Shown piece by piece: positions 34,658 through 46,943 of a stretch of 64,000 nucleotides of DNA. The translations under genes and the position numbers were made by a program. Below the pieces are notes generated by a model. The model ran no database searches. It was not told where the DNA came from and was given only the letters and a program-made list of their open reading frames with translations. Position 1 is the stretch's first letter. Each line of letters starts with the position of its first letter. This DNA is from Agaricus subrufescens (lineage: Eukaryota > Basidiomycota > Agaricomycetes > Agaricales > Agaricaceae). The stretch covers positions 992,001 through 1,056,000 of the forward strand of contig CM057064.1 of the NCBI GenBank assembly GCA_029945375.1. The letters are read 5' to 3'.

Positions 34658-35119
34658 TGGAGTGGGTGATTATTCGATGCGTAGGGCTCCTTTATATACA
34701 ATTAGCAGTATGTAGGGTCGTGTGGCAGTGGCCATCAACGACGAAAATTTTAGGATAAAGTTCATACCCGTATGCCTCAATTGAATAAAACGAAAACTTT
34801 CGTTGCCTCTCCTCGTCCAAGAGGAGAGGGCAATTGCCTTCTATGCTCTCCGGCTGCTACAATGTGTGGTCGATGCTGTTATCGATGTTCGGGGAGGTGA
34901 GTCCGGTGGAAAATCGGTGCCGTTCCTATTCGATTTTCGTTCCCGCGATGATTCGATGCTCGGGAACTGGTTTCCCTCTTGAATTTTGCGAGCTTTCTTG
35001 AGCATAGGCCGTTGTACGATGGTGGTAGATGGGAGAGAGCGAGAGCGGGTGTTCGGAACGATGGTGGTTGAAGGGAGAGATGGTGATCGGCCGAATCGGG
35101 CGTAGCCGATCAACCATCC

Positions 35120-35640
35120 CGACAATGGTCCCCGCATTAGGTAGCTGGACTATAAGCGTTCGTTAAGACGGTCGGGAAAACTGTTGCATCCGAGCTGCGG
35201 CATGTGTGTAATCATCAATACACCTCAGTAGTGTATTCTGAGCCATGTGTCATTCTCGTAACAGAAAAATGCCGGAGACTACGTCGTCATGTTGCCGAGG
35301 CAGCCGAGTGGAAGTTTATTTGTCAACGCCATCAGCAGCAAACAACTTGTATTCAAGTTGTCCCCTCTTTACACACACAAGCCTGATTTTGACGCTCAAG
35401 ACATCAACCGGGACCAGGGACTCTGTTCCTGCACGGCCTATAAATACTTGCTCCCAGCTTTGACAGCTGAGTCAATGTCTGCCGGCCCGAAGTACGTACT
35501 ATGGTTCAGGGTGATGGCTTAGGAAAAGTAAGACTGCGAGGCTATCTTAGTCCTAGAGCTTACTTCTGAAGTTACCCCACGCATAAGAGATGTCTCCTAC
35601 CGTCAGGCATAAATCTAGTGACACGGACTGGCTGCGGAGA
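35120..35640. repeat. Array spacer repeat, copy before reductase 3
   Basis: Similar to 31632-32340; shares the gccgaggcagccgagtgg block and the gcgaggctatctta-gtcctag block near 35536. Confidence 0.7.
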
Positions 35641-35896
35641 CCAGCTTGAAGTTCTTTTGGTGGTTTTCATCCAAGAATATAACAGTCGTCGGTATCAACT
35701 AACGCCGTTCACTGAATGGTTCCCATCAAGAAGCACAAGAAGGCGACCAAACTATCCTGCCGCTGGCTTGCGTGGCCTAGTGGCGTAGATGGGTTTGTAA
35801 AAAATTACGTCGAACATCGGTGTGGATGACATAGCAAGAGGCTGTCAAGTGAAGGTTGAGTATTTTTTATAGGGCGGTAGAATTTTGGTCTGAAGG

Positions 35897-35906
35897 ATAA
35901 AAGGCG
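35897..35906 (+). promoter_or_regulatory. TATA box of reductase 3
   Basis: ataaaaggcg, 95 bases before the ATG at 35992. Confidence 0.7.
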
Positions 35907-35991
35907 ATTCACGATTTGATACTTTCAGTGTCTTCCCGACGGCGTTCTCTCTGTCTTAAACTTGGATCAGCAACAAATCTCTTCATCGAAT

Positions 35992-37481
35992 ATGTCTTTT
36001 TCTCTTCCCCCCGAGCCTATCCCCGAGTCAGGCCTTGCTAGGTATAGGGTGCTGTCTCCCAATGCTGGCGTTCATGTCTCTCCCATTTGTCTTGGAGCCA
36101 TGAGCATCGGCAACAAGTGGGAGGGAATGGGAGAGATGCCGAAAGAATCGAGTTTCAAACTCCTTGATACCTATTTTGACAATGACGGTAACTTTATTGA
36201 CACTGCGAGCAACTAGTCAGTGGCCTATTTCTTGTCATAGTATTTTGGTTCTCTGAAACCTGCTGCTTGATAGTCATGCAGGTACTTCCGAAGAGTTAAT
36301 CGGCGAATGGGCTGAGAAGCGTGGTATACGTGATCAGCTTTTCATTGCAACCAAGGTATGAATAATAATCTGAAAGTGTGTGCTCGTCAAAGCTCACAAC
36401 TCTGCGTACAGTATACCAGTGATGCAGACGTGAAAGATACGGTCCGACAGCAAAAAGTCTTGCACTTCGGAAACAATGCGAAAAACATGCGGATCAGCAT
36501 TGAAGCATCCTTGAAAAGGCTCAGGACGAACTATATCGATTTGTATTACCTCCACTGGTGGGACTGGGACACAAGTATTGAAGAAATTATGCGGTATTTG
36601 AATGTCCTTGTTCAGCAAGGCAAGGTTTTGTACCTGGTGCGTTCAGCCTTTGGATCACGGCCCATCACTAACTGGCCTGGCAGGGTATCTCCGATACTCC
36701 GGCTTGGATTGTCTCGAGAGCAAATGCATATGCTCGTCAACACGGTTTGACTCCTTTCAGTGTATACCAAGGCCGTTGGAATGTCATGGACCGATCTTTT
36801 GAGCGCGAAATTATTCCGATGGCTCGCGTTGAAGGTTAGATATTCATTACAACCATTTGTCTAGTTATTAATGAGCCTGACAGGTATGGCACTCGCGCCA
36901 TGGTGGGTACTTGCATCAGGAAAAATTCGAACCGACGAAGAGGAAGAAAGGAGGAGGAAGACGGGTGAAAATGGCAGGACTACATTTGGCCAGTCGTGGG
37001 AAAGGACTGACGAGGAGAAGAAGATCTGTAAAGCCCTAGAGAAAGTTGCTTCGGAAGTCGGAGCTAAGCATATCACTTCAGGTGCGTTTCATGATTCATT
37101 CTGCTCAGTGTTGTCTTCTGGTTCTGATCTTGGGTGCCCAGTCGCCATTGCTTACTTGATGCACAAGACAACATACGTATTCCCGATTATTGGAGGGAGG
37201 AAGCCAGAACACCTATTGGCCAACACGGAGGCGCTTGACATCACATTGAGCAAGGAACAAATCAAGTACCTCGAGAGCGTGCACGACTTCGATCCTGGTT
37301 TCCCTTCCAGTCTCATTGTGAGTATGCTATCCTCGTTTACCTAGTACATTGATGGTAACTTTCCTAGGGTGACGGCACCAGCCGTCCGACAATATTCCAG
37401 ATGGCGGCAAAAGGCTATGTTGACAGACAACCACTTGCCGAGCCCATCCGCCCGTCGGTAAAGGCCCAACAAGGAAACTGA
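35992..37481 (+). CDS. Aldo-keto reductase 3
   Basis: Exons 35992-36215, 36274-36355, 36412-36636, 36684-36834, 36884-37081, 37142-37317 and 37368-37481; 389 residues. Same tetrad and same start (MSFSLPPEP) as genes 1 and 2. One notable change is FDNDGNFID where the others have FDNGGNFID, four residues before the catalytic Asp. Exon 7 ends in VKAQQGN like gene 2. The gene has the GTCAGT donor at intron 1, which again splits the catalytic Tyr codon. Spacing of genes 1, 2 and 3 start codons is 2.6 and 3.4 kb, so the copied unit was large and later changed by indels. Confidence 0.9.
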
Positions 37482-38825
37482 CGGGCTGCTGTTGAGACTC
37501 GATATACTCAGAGTATTCTAAGTCAGGTTTCTCGATCTTAGTAGGTTTTTGTCGTAGCCCAACGCATTGTTTTCCGTACTAGTCGTAGCCAATGCATTCT
37601 TTGGGGTACTAAATTCCAACGGATGTACGTCAGCAAATCAGTTGAAGCAGTTCTGTGCCGAGTTCACCACTCCCTTCACCAAGCGCCTCTGCATCGGTAA
37701 TGTGACTGGGTAGCTCCAAGTCATTTCTTCAGTATACTCATCGTTAACTCCATCAATAAGGCTCTAAAACCGTTCACCATGAGACTATTGCACTAAAAGA
37801 AACCCATCCAACCTAACATTTCCAAGTAGGAAAACTTTTATCCACAACACGCAGAAAACCAGTAACCATCAAGCCGTATTGGAAACTGGTGGAAAACTTT
37901 GTCCCTCTGGCAGGGAAGGCACATAAGGACCGTCTTGGATTTCACGGGTTTCCCCATACTGTGTCGTAGCATGAATTGAATGATCCCACCGCAGGGTGCT
38001 GATATTCCGTCGCCTACCAATAACCAGCAAGTGAGTCTGGGATGCCAGATGGGGAGAATTATGGGGAGGGCTCATGCCGTAGTCTTCGCCTCATGTTCGA
38101 GAATGCTTGGTAAATCTTCCGGATGTAGGGGCCGCAGGGGCGACCAATTTTCAAAACACTTCTACTATTCGCACATACTCGATTCTTGAAACTGTAGCCG
38201 CTAGATCAAATCCACGTTTTTGCCTGGAATTCCATTCTTGCCGCAACCTATGATGTCTATTTCCAACTCTGACATACGAGTCAATGTGTGTCGGCCCGAA
38301 ACGCACCCTACAGTTCAAAGCTCACCGATGAGAAACCGCGTGAATTTTTTGGGCTGGAACACGAAGCGTAGCCCGATCCTAGTAAGTAAATGCTTCCGAG
38401 AAGGATGCCTCGCAGTCACACGTGATGCCTCCGACTTTCAAGCATATCACAACTCCGACGACACGGACAGATCATAGCGAATCGTTGGCTTCCGTACCGG
38501 TACCGGTGAAAGGTTGACAGGAAACAAGCCGGCAACTGGGGGTCAGTACCTGATCCTATCAAAAGAGGTCAAGAATACCACACCGCTAGCCTGCACTGCC
38601 CAATGGATTGACAAGTTTTAATCCCATGTATCGAAACCGCAAGAAACTCAAGTGATCTCCGCTGTAGTACTAACAACTGTCGAGTCAGAATTGGTCCTCG
38701 CTTATGAAGCGTAAAGCACTGGGCCTAAGAGATAAAAGGTGGCTCGAGCAATGCGACTTTCGATATCACCCCAGCTTCCTCTGCATTGAACCAAGCTCCT
38801 TCTCGTGCTCAAACCTCCATCGAAT
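37482..38825. other. Spacer between reductases 3 and 4
   Basis: Holds the second copy of the minus-strand 3' remnant (about 37636-37730) and a stretch at 38270-38330 that resembles 35470-35520 (gagtcaatgt-tg, cggcccgaa). No plus-strand gene seen. Confidence 0.55.
38732..38741 (+). promoter_or_regulatory. TATA box of reductase 4
   Basis: ataaaaggtg, 94 bases before the ATG at 38826. Confidence 0.65.
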
Positions 38826-40299
38826 ATGTCTTCAGACCTAGATGCGGTTCCAGAGTCAGGTCTCGCAAGATATCGCGTCCTGTCCCCTAATGCTGGCGTC
38901 CATGTCTCTCCCATTCAGCTTGGTGCTATGAGCATTGGCGACAAGTGGGAAGGAATGGGAGAGATGTCCAAGGAATCAAGTTTCAAACTCCTGGACACTT
39001 ATTTCGACAAGGGAGGTAATTTTATCGACACTGCAAGCAGCTAGTGAGTCGTCAATCCTTATAGTATTATAATGGTCCTGAGGTTTGGTGCTTATAGTCA
39101 AGATGGTGCTTCCGAAGAGTTTATCGGTGAATGGGCTGAGAAGCGCGGTATACGCGACCAGCTTTTCATCGCGACCAAGGTAAGTATATCGATCTGATGT
39201 TTTCCAATTATTAACGCTCACATGGGTGTCTATAGTATAGCAGTGATAAAAACGTGAACGACACGTCCCGAGATCAAAAAGTCTTATTCTTTGGAAACAA
39301 CGCAAAAAACATGCGGCTTAGCATCGAGTCTTCATTGAAAAGGCTCAGGACTAGCTATATCGATCTGTACTACCTTCACTGGTGGGACTGGGAAACAGGT
39401 ATCGAAGAAGTTATGCGATATCTGAACGTTCTCGTGCAACAAGGCAAAGTCTTGTATTTGGTATGCTCATCTATGTCAATCGCGAAAATCCGCTTACCAA
39501 GTTAACAGGGGATCTCTGATACTCCAGCTTGGGTCGTAGTGAAAGCGAATGCATACGCACGCCAACACGGCCTGACTCCTTTTAGTGTATACCAAGGTCG
39601 TTGGAACTTATTGGAGCGATCATTTGAACGTGAAATTATTCCAATGGCCCGCTCAGAAGGTAACATACTCATCGTAGTCACGTCACTGCATTCTGATAAT
39701 TTTGGAAGGTATGGCACTCGCACCTTGGGCCGTACTTGCTGGAGGAAAATTCAGGACCGACGAAGAAGAGGAGAGACGAAGGACGACCGGCGAGAATGGA
39801 AGGACTGTATTCGGTCTACAATGGGAAAGGACTGAAGAAGAGAAACGGATTTCAAGAGCGCTGGAGAAAGTCGCTTCAGAAGTCGGGACAAAACACATTA
39901 CTTCGGGTCTGTTTATAATTCTCTTCAGTATGCGGGACCATGCTGATTTTTGGGACTCAGTTGCCATTGCATACTTGATGCATAAGACGACATATGTGTT
40001 CCCGGTAGTCGGCGGGAGAAAACCAGAACAACTATTGGCCAACCTGGAGGCTCTCGATATAAGTTTGAGTTCAGAACAGATCAAATATTTGGAGGGTGTG
40101 AGCGAGTTTGATCTCGGTTTCCCCACCAATTTCATTGTAAGTTTGTTTGTATTGGTTGTCCAGTACAATGCATGGCTAATATTGACCTTTCTAGGGAGAT
40201 GGCACCGCGCGCCCGCCAATTGTAAATATGTTGACAAGAGGTTATGTCGACACTCAACCACTTCCAGAACCTATTCGCCCGACGGTAAGGCGCGTATGA
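38826..40299 (+). CDS. Aldo-keto reductase 4
   Basis: Exons 38826-39043, 39098-39179, 39236-39460, 39509-39659, 39709-39906, 39961-40136 and 40195-40299; 384 residues. It is intermediate between the two halves of the array: the N-terminus ([20 protein letters not shown]) and the D-for-G FDKGG variant before the catalytic Asp are its own, and exon 7 is 105 bases, ending in RPTVRRV, as in genes 5 and 6. The active-site run is TASSYQDGASEE; YQD is the common form in aryl-alcohol dehydrogenases, in contrast to YHAG in genes 1 and 3. Intron 1 has a consensus GTGAGT donor. The second exon 4 residues read [14 protein letters not shown]. Confidence 0.88.
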
Positions 40300-40335
40300 G
40301 GAACTGATAGGCTGCTTCTACTCTATAGCCCGAGT

Positions 40336-40818
40336 TCATCTTAATGTTGCGATTTTTTTTGTAACTATATCGTCGCGTACCCCTGCGGTATTCAATATAG
40401 TGTCTTTATCAGTCTCACTGACGTTCGAGCCATATTGCCCATACAAACTCGGCAGGTTATGCCCATCCGACTTTGGAGGACAGAACTGATAACACCAGAG
40501 ACCCCCTGATCGTACTGAGTAGAATGTTATCTGCAAAGACCCAAGGGTCCACGCTGTGACCTCTCTTTGCGAAGTATCTTCATCGAATTGAAGTTTGCCT
40601 TGCATAGGTGGTGAAAACTTGAGTATGTCTGTTATATGGATAGTGGGCTCCGGGTCTATCCCAGGCATCCTCTCGAAAAAACCAACTAGACTTTGCTTCA
40701 GTGAGACGGATGGATGACTTTGGAATACTCTCACTTCCATATTTGGTAGTGCTCTTCCTTGTCTCCGACAGCCACCGTCAAACCCGTCCTCAGCTCGACC
40801 CTGCTTGTCACATTCCAC
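40336..40818 (-). CDS. Unassigned minus-strand frame, doubtful
   Basis: 160 residues starting MECDKQGRAEDGFDGG, with no recognised domain. It overlaps the spacer after reductase 4. A related stretch at about 44090-44480, upstream of reductase 6, has several frame breaks and stops, so the frame is not kept in the copy. It could be a real small gene whose duplicate decayed or simply a chance frame in the duplicated spacer. Confidence 0.25.
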   Translation of the reverse strand: MECDKQGRAEDGFDGGCRRQGRALPNMEVRVFQSHPSVSLKQSLVGFFERMPGIDPEPTIHITDILKFSPPMQGKLQFDEDTSQREVTAWTLGSLQITFYSVRSGGLWCYQFCPPKSDGHNLPSLYGQYGSNVSETDKDTILNTAGVRDDIVTKKIATLR

Positions 40819-41703
40819 TCAACCACCAAATGACTGTCGTAAACTTGAAAAAAACGGAACGATGAGCCAATCCGGAAGTGATTCCGCACTTGACTTGGCC
40901 TTGACGTGAAAGTTATGTTTGTAAGTATGGTCTGGTACTCAGTGACAGTTTAGTGCGAGACGTGGCTGATAGTGGTGTTTTCTCGTAAAATAACATCCCT
41001 GACCGGACAAACAACCGTATGAGGAACCTATCTGGTCACCAGTGAAGCCCATTCATCGGATCCTGACGGTTCCTAACCATGGCGGTCTTCGCTGAAAGTT
41101 CTAGCATGATGATATTGCTGGCGTAGGGCCTTCTGCCTACTCCGTGCCACGGCACGAGGGCTTGCCGTTGCTCCACAGAATATATCTTTTAGTAAGCCCT
41201 TGGGTCTCGAAGCCGTGGTTGGTGACTCGACTCAACATTTTCTCCCAGGGATGTCGTATGTCACTGATTTTATTCATGGATCCGACAAATTGGTTAATTT
41301 TTATCAATCGATATGAAGTATGTCTGCAATTTCTAGGCTCATACAATATTCACTCAAGTAAAAGGGAAATGACTTAAAATTTTGAGACACAAGACTGAGG
41401 CGAAGTCGAATTTTAGCAAACTGCGTAAATCGAGCTTCCGACTGTTTCGTTTATCTCGCTGACTCAGACCAGTCTTCAATCTCGTTTCATCTTGACAGTC
41501 GCCTTTTCGGTATAGACTGGGAGGTGATAATGCGGCACACCGTGTGGGGAGGTGTAATGATTTCCATCAGAAAGCCTCGCAACCGCCATTGGCATCATGA
41601 TATCGTGCCGTTTGCTTGTATAACTTGGTGCGATCTCCGCCGCACGTTAGCTAGTGAGTCAAGGTTATATCACGCTTATCAAGCATAAAGTCTTAACTTC
41701 AGC

Positions 41704-41713
41704 ATAAAAGGCG
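41704..41713 (+). promoter_or_regulatory. TATA box of reductase 5
   Basis: ataaaaggcg, 90 bases before the ATG at 41794; followed by acctaagaagagagctctcaa, shared with gene 6. Confidence 0.7.
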
Positions 41714-41793
41714 ACCTAAGAAGAGAGCTCTCAACATTATCCCAACCCTCTCTCGTTTCAGCTAAGCCCTACTCAACAAATTCTATATCGAAT

Positions 41794-43280
41794 ATGTCTG
41801 TTGCGCAAGATACGGTCCCAGAGTCAGGTCTCGCAAGATATCGTGTCCTGTCTCCCAATGCCGGTGTCCATGTCTCTCCCATTTGCCTCGGTGCTTTGAG
41901 CATTGGTGACAAGTGGAACAGTCGATTGGGAGAGATGACAAAAGAATCGAGTTTTAAACTCCTTGATACTTATTTCGATAACGGCGGTAATTTTATCGAT
42001 ACTGCAAGCAGCTAGTGAATTGTGTTTCCTCTTGTGCATCTGTTTTTCTCTGAGATTTGGTCCCTGACAGTCAAGATGGCACTTCTGAGGAATATATTGG
42101 TGAATGGCTTGAGAAGCGCGATATCCGCGATCAACTTTTCATTGCAACAAAGGTACATGCGTCGACCATGCTAGAAATTCCCTTGAGGTTCACACGTCTT
42201 TCTAAAACAGTATAGCTGCGACAAGAACTTGAATGATCCATCCCGAGAGCAAAAAATATTGTTCTTTGGAAACAATGCGAAAAACATGCGGCTCACTATC
42301 GAATCTTCTTTGAAAAGGCTCAGGACAAGTTATATTGATTTGTTCTACGTCCACTGGTGGGATTGGGAGACAAGTATTGAAGAGGTAATGCGACATTTGA
42401 ATGTTCTCGTTGAACAAGGCAAAGTCTTGTATTTGGTATGCTTAACTATGCTGATCCCGAATTTTTGGCTCACCGAGTTGACAGGGAGTTTCCGACACTC
42501 CATCTTGGGTCGTAGCAAAAGCAAATGCTTACGCACGCCAACACGGCCTGACTCCTTTCAGCGTATATCAAGGTCAATGGAGTGTTTTGGATCGATCGTT
42601 TGAACGTGAGATCATTCCAATGGCACGCTCCGAAGGTACGATACTTATCTAAATTTATATTTATATACAAATTGATAAGTTTCAAAGGTATGGCACTGGC
42701 GCCTTGGGGAGTCTTGGCTTCAGGAAAAATCCGAAGTGATGAAGACGAGGAGAGGAGAAGGCAAACGGGCGAAAATGGAAGGAATTCACCCGGGTCACAC
42801 TGGGAAAGGACTGAAGACGAGAAAAAAGTTTGTAAAGCATTGGAAAAGGTTGCTTCAGAAGTAGGAGCCAAGCATATCACTGCAGGTGCGTTTGCGATTC
42901 TACTTTGTGGTTTATTGTGGTGCTAATATCAGGTACTCAGTTGCCATTGCTTACTTGATGCACAAGACGACCTACGTGTTCCCGCTAGTGGGAGGGAGGA
43001 AACCGGAACAGCTTTTGGCTAATATGGAGGCGCTTGACATAACGTTGAGTAAGGAGCATATCAAATATCTGGAGAGTGTGCACGTGTTTGATCCTGGGTT
43101 CCCTTCTACCATTGTTGTAAGCGTGCTATCATTGTTGGTGCAGTACGAATTACGACTGACCCCTTACCGTTTTAGGGAGACGGCATCGTCCGTCCGGAAA
43201 TTTTGAGGCACTTGTCGAAAGGATATGTCGACAGACAGCCACTTCCAGAGCCTATCCGGCCGTCTGTAAAACGCACTTAA
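41794..43280 (+). CDS. Aldo-keto reductase 5
   Basis: Exons 41794-42014, 42071-42152, 42211-42435, 42485-42635, 42688-42885, 42941-43116 and 43176-43280; 385 residues. Compared with gene 4 it has one extra codon in exon 1 (KWNSRLGEM), giving 221 bases. Tetrad is kept (TASSYQDGTSEE, LFIATK, FYVHWW). The His is preceded by YV instead of YL, as in gene 6, and exon 3 has [17 protein letters not shown]. Exon 4 has [10 protein letters not shown], other copies QGRW. Exon 7 ends PSVKRT. The nearest relative by eye is gene 6. Confidence 0.9.
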
Positions 43281-45450
43281 GGCAGATTGACGCACAGTTG
43301 TCACGCTCCATGTACTTGGATTATCCTGATATTGTCTTATGGTATTGTAGCGGTCGGTGTGGCGTTGTCCAGGCTCGTAGTAGCCAATATGACACCTTCT
43401 GCTGTCGTGACAACAAATACAATATATATTGTCTTGTCCTTGTAACATTTTAAAGGTGTCATTGTGGTTCATGGGATACGTACCGTAAGAATCTGTGCTA
43501 GACTTAACATTGAGCATGGTCAGTCAGGTTGCAAGTATCGTCACTCGTTGGGAACAGAGGCTAGCCAGAAAATAGTGATTCCTCAGTAAGCTTTTCCTGC
43601 GATTACTTGCTGTGAGAGATCAGATAGAGAGGTCCGGTTTTGCGCAAGAATATAGCTTCTTTCATAGAACAGAGCTGTTAGCCGTTGGTGTAATATAGAA
43701 ATTCTGGCGGTTAGGAATGCAAGTTTGATCACATTTGGTGACAGTCGACTCGGACTTCTAACAGGCATGACTGATGGTAATGTTTCTAGTGAAGCCAATC
43801 GAAGATTGATGAAAATCGTTGTGGGATCAGAGATCATAATGGCTTCTTACCTGCGACTGATTCAACAGATCAGCAAAGATAATCTCGTAGATTACCTGAA
43901 AATATCAGGCGTAAGTGTTCAGAATGGAAAGTCCGAATAGCAAGGACAAGATTAGAGTAGCACGATCAAAGAAAAATGGCACGATCTCTTTTCGTAGCTA
44001 TATTATACCCTCACGGCATCTGATATACTCCTTCTAGTCTTGTTGACATTTTCAGTTTTCCTGAGATCGAGCTGCATTGCCGACACAGGCTTTGCGGGTT
44101 ATTCTTTATGTGCATTCGACTTTGGAGGAGAGAACTGATGGTAACAGAGAACCCGCGATCTACTCAGTAGAAAGTTATCCACCTAAGGTGGACCCACGCT
44201 GTGACCTTTGTTTGTTACTTTTTCTCATCGAGCTAGAGTTTGCCTTGCATAGGTGGTGCAATCATGAGTATGTCTGTTATGGGAGGAGTGGGTTCCAGGT
44301 ATATCCTAGACGCAGTCTCGAAAAAACCAACCAGACTTCGCAACAGTGAGATGGGTACTCTCACTTCCATATTTGGCAGTGCTCTTCCTTGTCTCCGACC
44401 GCCACCATCAAACCGGCCCTCGACCCGACTCTGCTTCCTGGCTTGTCACATTCCACTCAACCACGCACTCACCGTTGCATAATTGAAAAGAATCGCAACA
44501 ATGTACCCATCTGGAAGTCACGCACTTGGCTTGACCTTGATGTGAAAGTTTTATTTGTAAGTATGGTCCGACACGTAGTGACAGTCTAGTACGAGACACG
44601 ACTGATAGTGGTGTTTTCTCGGGGAATAGCATCGTTGACCGGACAAATGATCGTATGAGGAACCCATCTGATTGCCAGTCAAGCCCACACAGGAAGCTTG
44701 ATAGTCTTTATTGGATCCTGACGGTTCCTAATTATGACTGTCTTTGCTGAAAGTCCTAGCTTGGTGATATTGTTGGTGTAGGGCCTTCTGCCTATTCCAT
44801 GCCGCACCGTGAAGGCCTGCCGTTGCTCCATGGAATGTTATCTTTTTGTACACCGTGGGGTCTTGAAGCCGTGGTCAGTGACTCAACTCATCATTTTCTC
44901 CCAGGGACGTCGTAAGTCACTAATTTTATTCGCAGGCCTGACAAATTGATTGATGTCTATCAACCGATTTGAAGTATGTCCTCGATTTCAAGGCTCATTG
45001 AAGGTTCACTTTGGTGCAAGGGAACAACTGGAATTGTTGAAATACAAGACTGAGGCGAACTCGAATCTTAGCAAACTGGGCGCAAATCGAGCCTCTGACT
45101 GTCTGCTTTATCCCGATGACTCGGGCTAAACTTCAACCTCGCTTAAACTTGACAGTCGCCCTCTCAGTATAGACTGGCAGGTGATAAACCGGCATACCGT
45201 GTGGGGAGGTGCAATGACGTCCATCAGGGAGCATAGGAACCGCCATCAGCATCATGATATTGTGCCGTTTGCTTGCGTGGCCTGGTGGGGTCTCCACCGT
45301 ACTGTAGTTGGTGAGTCAAGGTTATATCACGCTCATCAAACATAGAATCCTAACTTCAGCATAAAAGGCAACCTAAGAAGAGAGCTCTCAACATTATCCC
45401 AATTCTCTCTCGATTCAACCAAAACCCACTCATTGAAATCTACATCAAAT
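43281..45450. other. Spacer between reductases 5 and 6
   Basis: 2.2 kb. The first 300 bases are the 3' flank shared with gene 6 and the pseudocopy at 50095; from about 44090 the DNA is the upstream part of the next duplication unit. The frame 43725-43940 overlaps a part that recurs near 50450-50680, in which it is broken, so it is not called. Confidence 0.55.
45361..45370 (+). promoter_or_regulatory. TATA box of reductase 6
   Basis: ataaaaggca, 90 bases before the ATG at 45451. Confidence 0.7.
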
Positions 45451-46943
45451 ATGTCTGTTGCTCAAGATACAGTTCCAGAGTCAGGTCTCGCAAGATATCG
45501 CGTACTGTCTCCCAACGCTGGTGTCCACGTCTCTCCCATTTGCCTTGGTGCTATGAGCATAGGTGACAAGTGGAACAGCCGATTGGGAGAGATGACGAAG
45601 GAGTCAAGTTTTAAACTCCTTGATACTTATTTCGATAATGGCGGTAACTTTATTGATACTGCGAGCAACTAGTGAGTTGTTCCTCCTTCTCGTGCATCTG
45701 TTTCTTGCTGAGCTTTGGTCCGTGATAGTCAAGATGGTACTTCTGAAGAATATATTGGTGAATGGCTTGAGAAACGCGGTGTGCGTGATCAACTTTTCAT
45801 TGCAACTAAGGTATGTGTGTTGGCCATGTTAGAAATTCCCTTGGAGTTCACATGTCTTTCTATAACAGTATAGCAGTGACATGAACGTGAACGATCCATC
45901 TCGAGAACAAAAAATATTGTTCTTTGGAAACAATGCTAAAAACATGCGGCTTACTATCGAATCTTCTTTGAAAAGGCTTAAGACGAGTTATATCGATTTG
46001 TTCTACGTTCACTGGTGGGATTGGGAGACGGGTATCGAAGAAGTAATGCGATACTTGAACGTCCTTGTTCAACAGGGCAAGGTTTTGTATTTGGTATGTT
46101 TAGTCTTATCAATGAGACTGTTAGTCGTTAAATGAGGTGATAGGGTATTTCTGACAGTCCGGCCTGGGTCGTAGTGAAAGCAAACGATTATGCCCGTCAA
46201 CACGGCCTGACACCTTTCAGCGTATATCAAGGTCGTTGGAGTATTTTGGATCGATCCCTTGAACGTGAGATCATTCCGATGGCACGCTCCGAAGGTAAGG
46301 TATCCATCTAAAACTTAGCATATCCACATGTTGATGAGCTTTCAAGGTATGGCACTGGCGCCTTGGGGAGTATTGGCTTCAGGAAAAATCCGAACTGATG
46401 AAGACGAGGAGAGGAGAAGGCAAACGGGAGAGAATGGGAGGAGTCCACCTGGAGCACACTGGGAACGGACTGAAGATGAGAAGAAAGTTTGTAAAGCACT
46501 AGAGAAGATTGCTTCAGAAGTGGGAGCCAAACACATCACTGCCGGTGCGTTTGCAATTCTGCCCATTCCGTGTGTCCATTGTCGTGCTAATACCAGTTAC
46601 TCAGTTGCCATTGCTTACTTGATGCACAAGACGACCTACGTGTTCCCGCTAGTGGGAGGTAGGAAACCGGAACAGCTACTGGCTAATACGGAGGCGCTTG
46701 ACATAACGTTGAGTAAGGAACAGATCAAATATCTGGAGAGTGTGCGCGAGTTTGATCTTGGGTTCCCTTCCAATTTCATTGTAAGTTTACTAATGTTGCT
46801 GGTGCAATATGAAACGCGACTGATGGTCACTTTCTTAGGGAGATGGCTCTGCTCGTCCGGGGTTCTTGAATCACCTGTCGAGAGGGTATTGCGACAAACA
46901 GCCACTTCCGGAGCCTATCCGGCCGTCAGTTAAACGCACCTAA
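45451..46943 (+). CDS. Aldo-keto reductase 6
   Basis: Exons 45451-45671, 45729-45810, 45869-46093, 46144-46294, 46347-46544, 46605-46780 and 46839-46943; 385 residues. It differs from gene 5 by few residues: [10 protein letters not shown] is shared, the active-site strand is TASNYQDGTSEE, exon 4 reads [14 protein letters not shown] (N-A to N-D) and DRSLERE (F to L). Exon 7 has [11 protein letters not shown] where others have GYVD. The frame is intact. Its 3' flank continues directly into the start of the gene 7 unit near 47333. Confidence 0.9.

Larger units (their letters stand above)
34130..35991. other. Spacer between reductases 2 and 3
   Basis: 1.86 kb holding the minus-strand remnant (34285-34657), a short direct repeat (acgatggtggt with agatgggagaga or gaagggagaga, near 35016 and 35059) and the spacer repeat 35120-35640. 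TATA box at 35897. Confidence 0.6.
40441..43600. repeat. Large duplication unit carrying reductase 5
   Basis: Matches about 44098-47260 (unit of reductase 6) over spacer, gene and 3' flank. Landmarks: ggatcctgacggttccta at 41058 and 44714, gtgtggggaggtg near 41541 and 45200, and acaaatacaatatat in both 3' flanks. ATG-to-ATG distance is 3657 bases. Confidence 0.8.
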
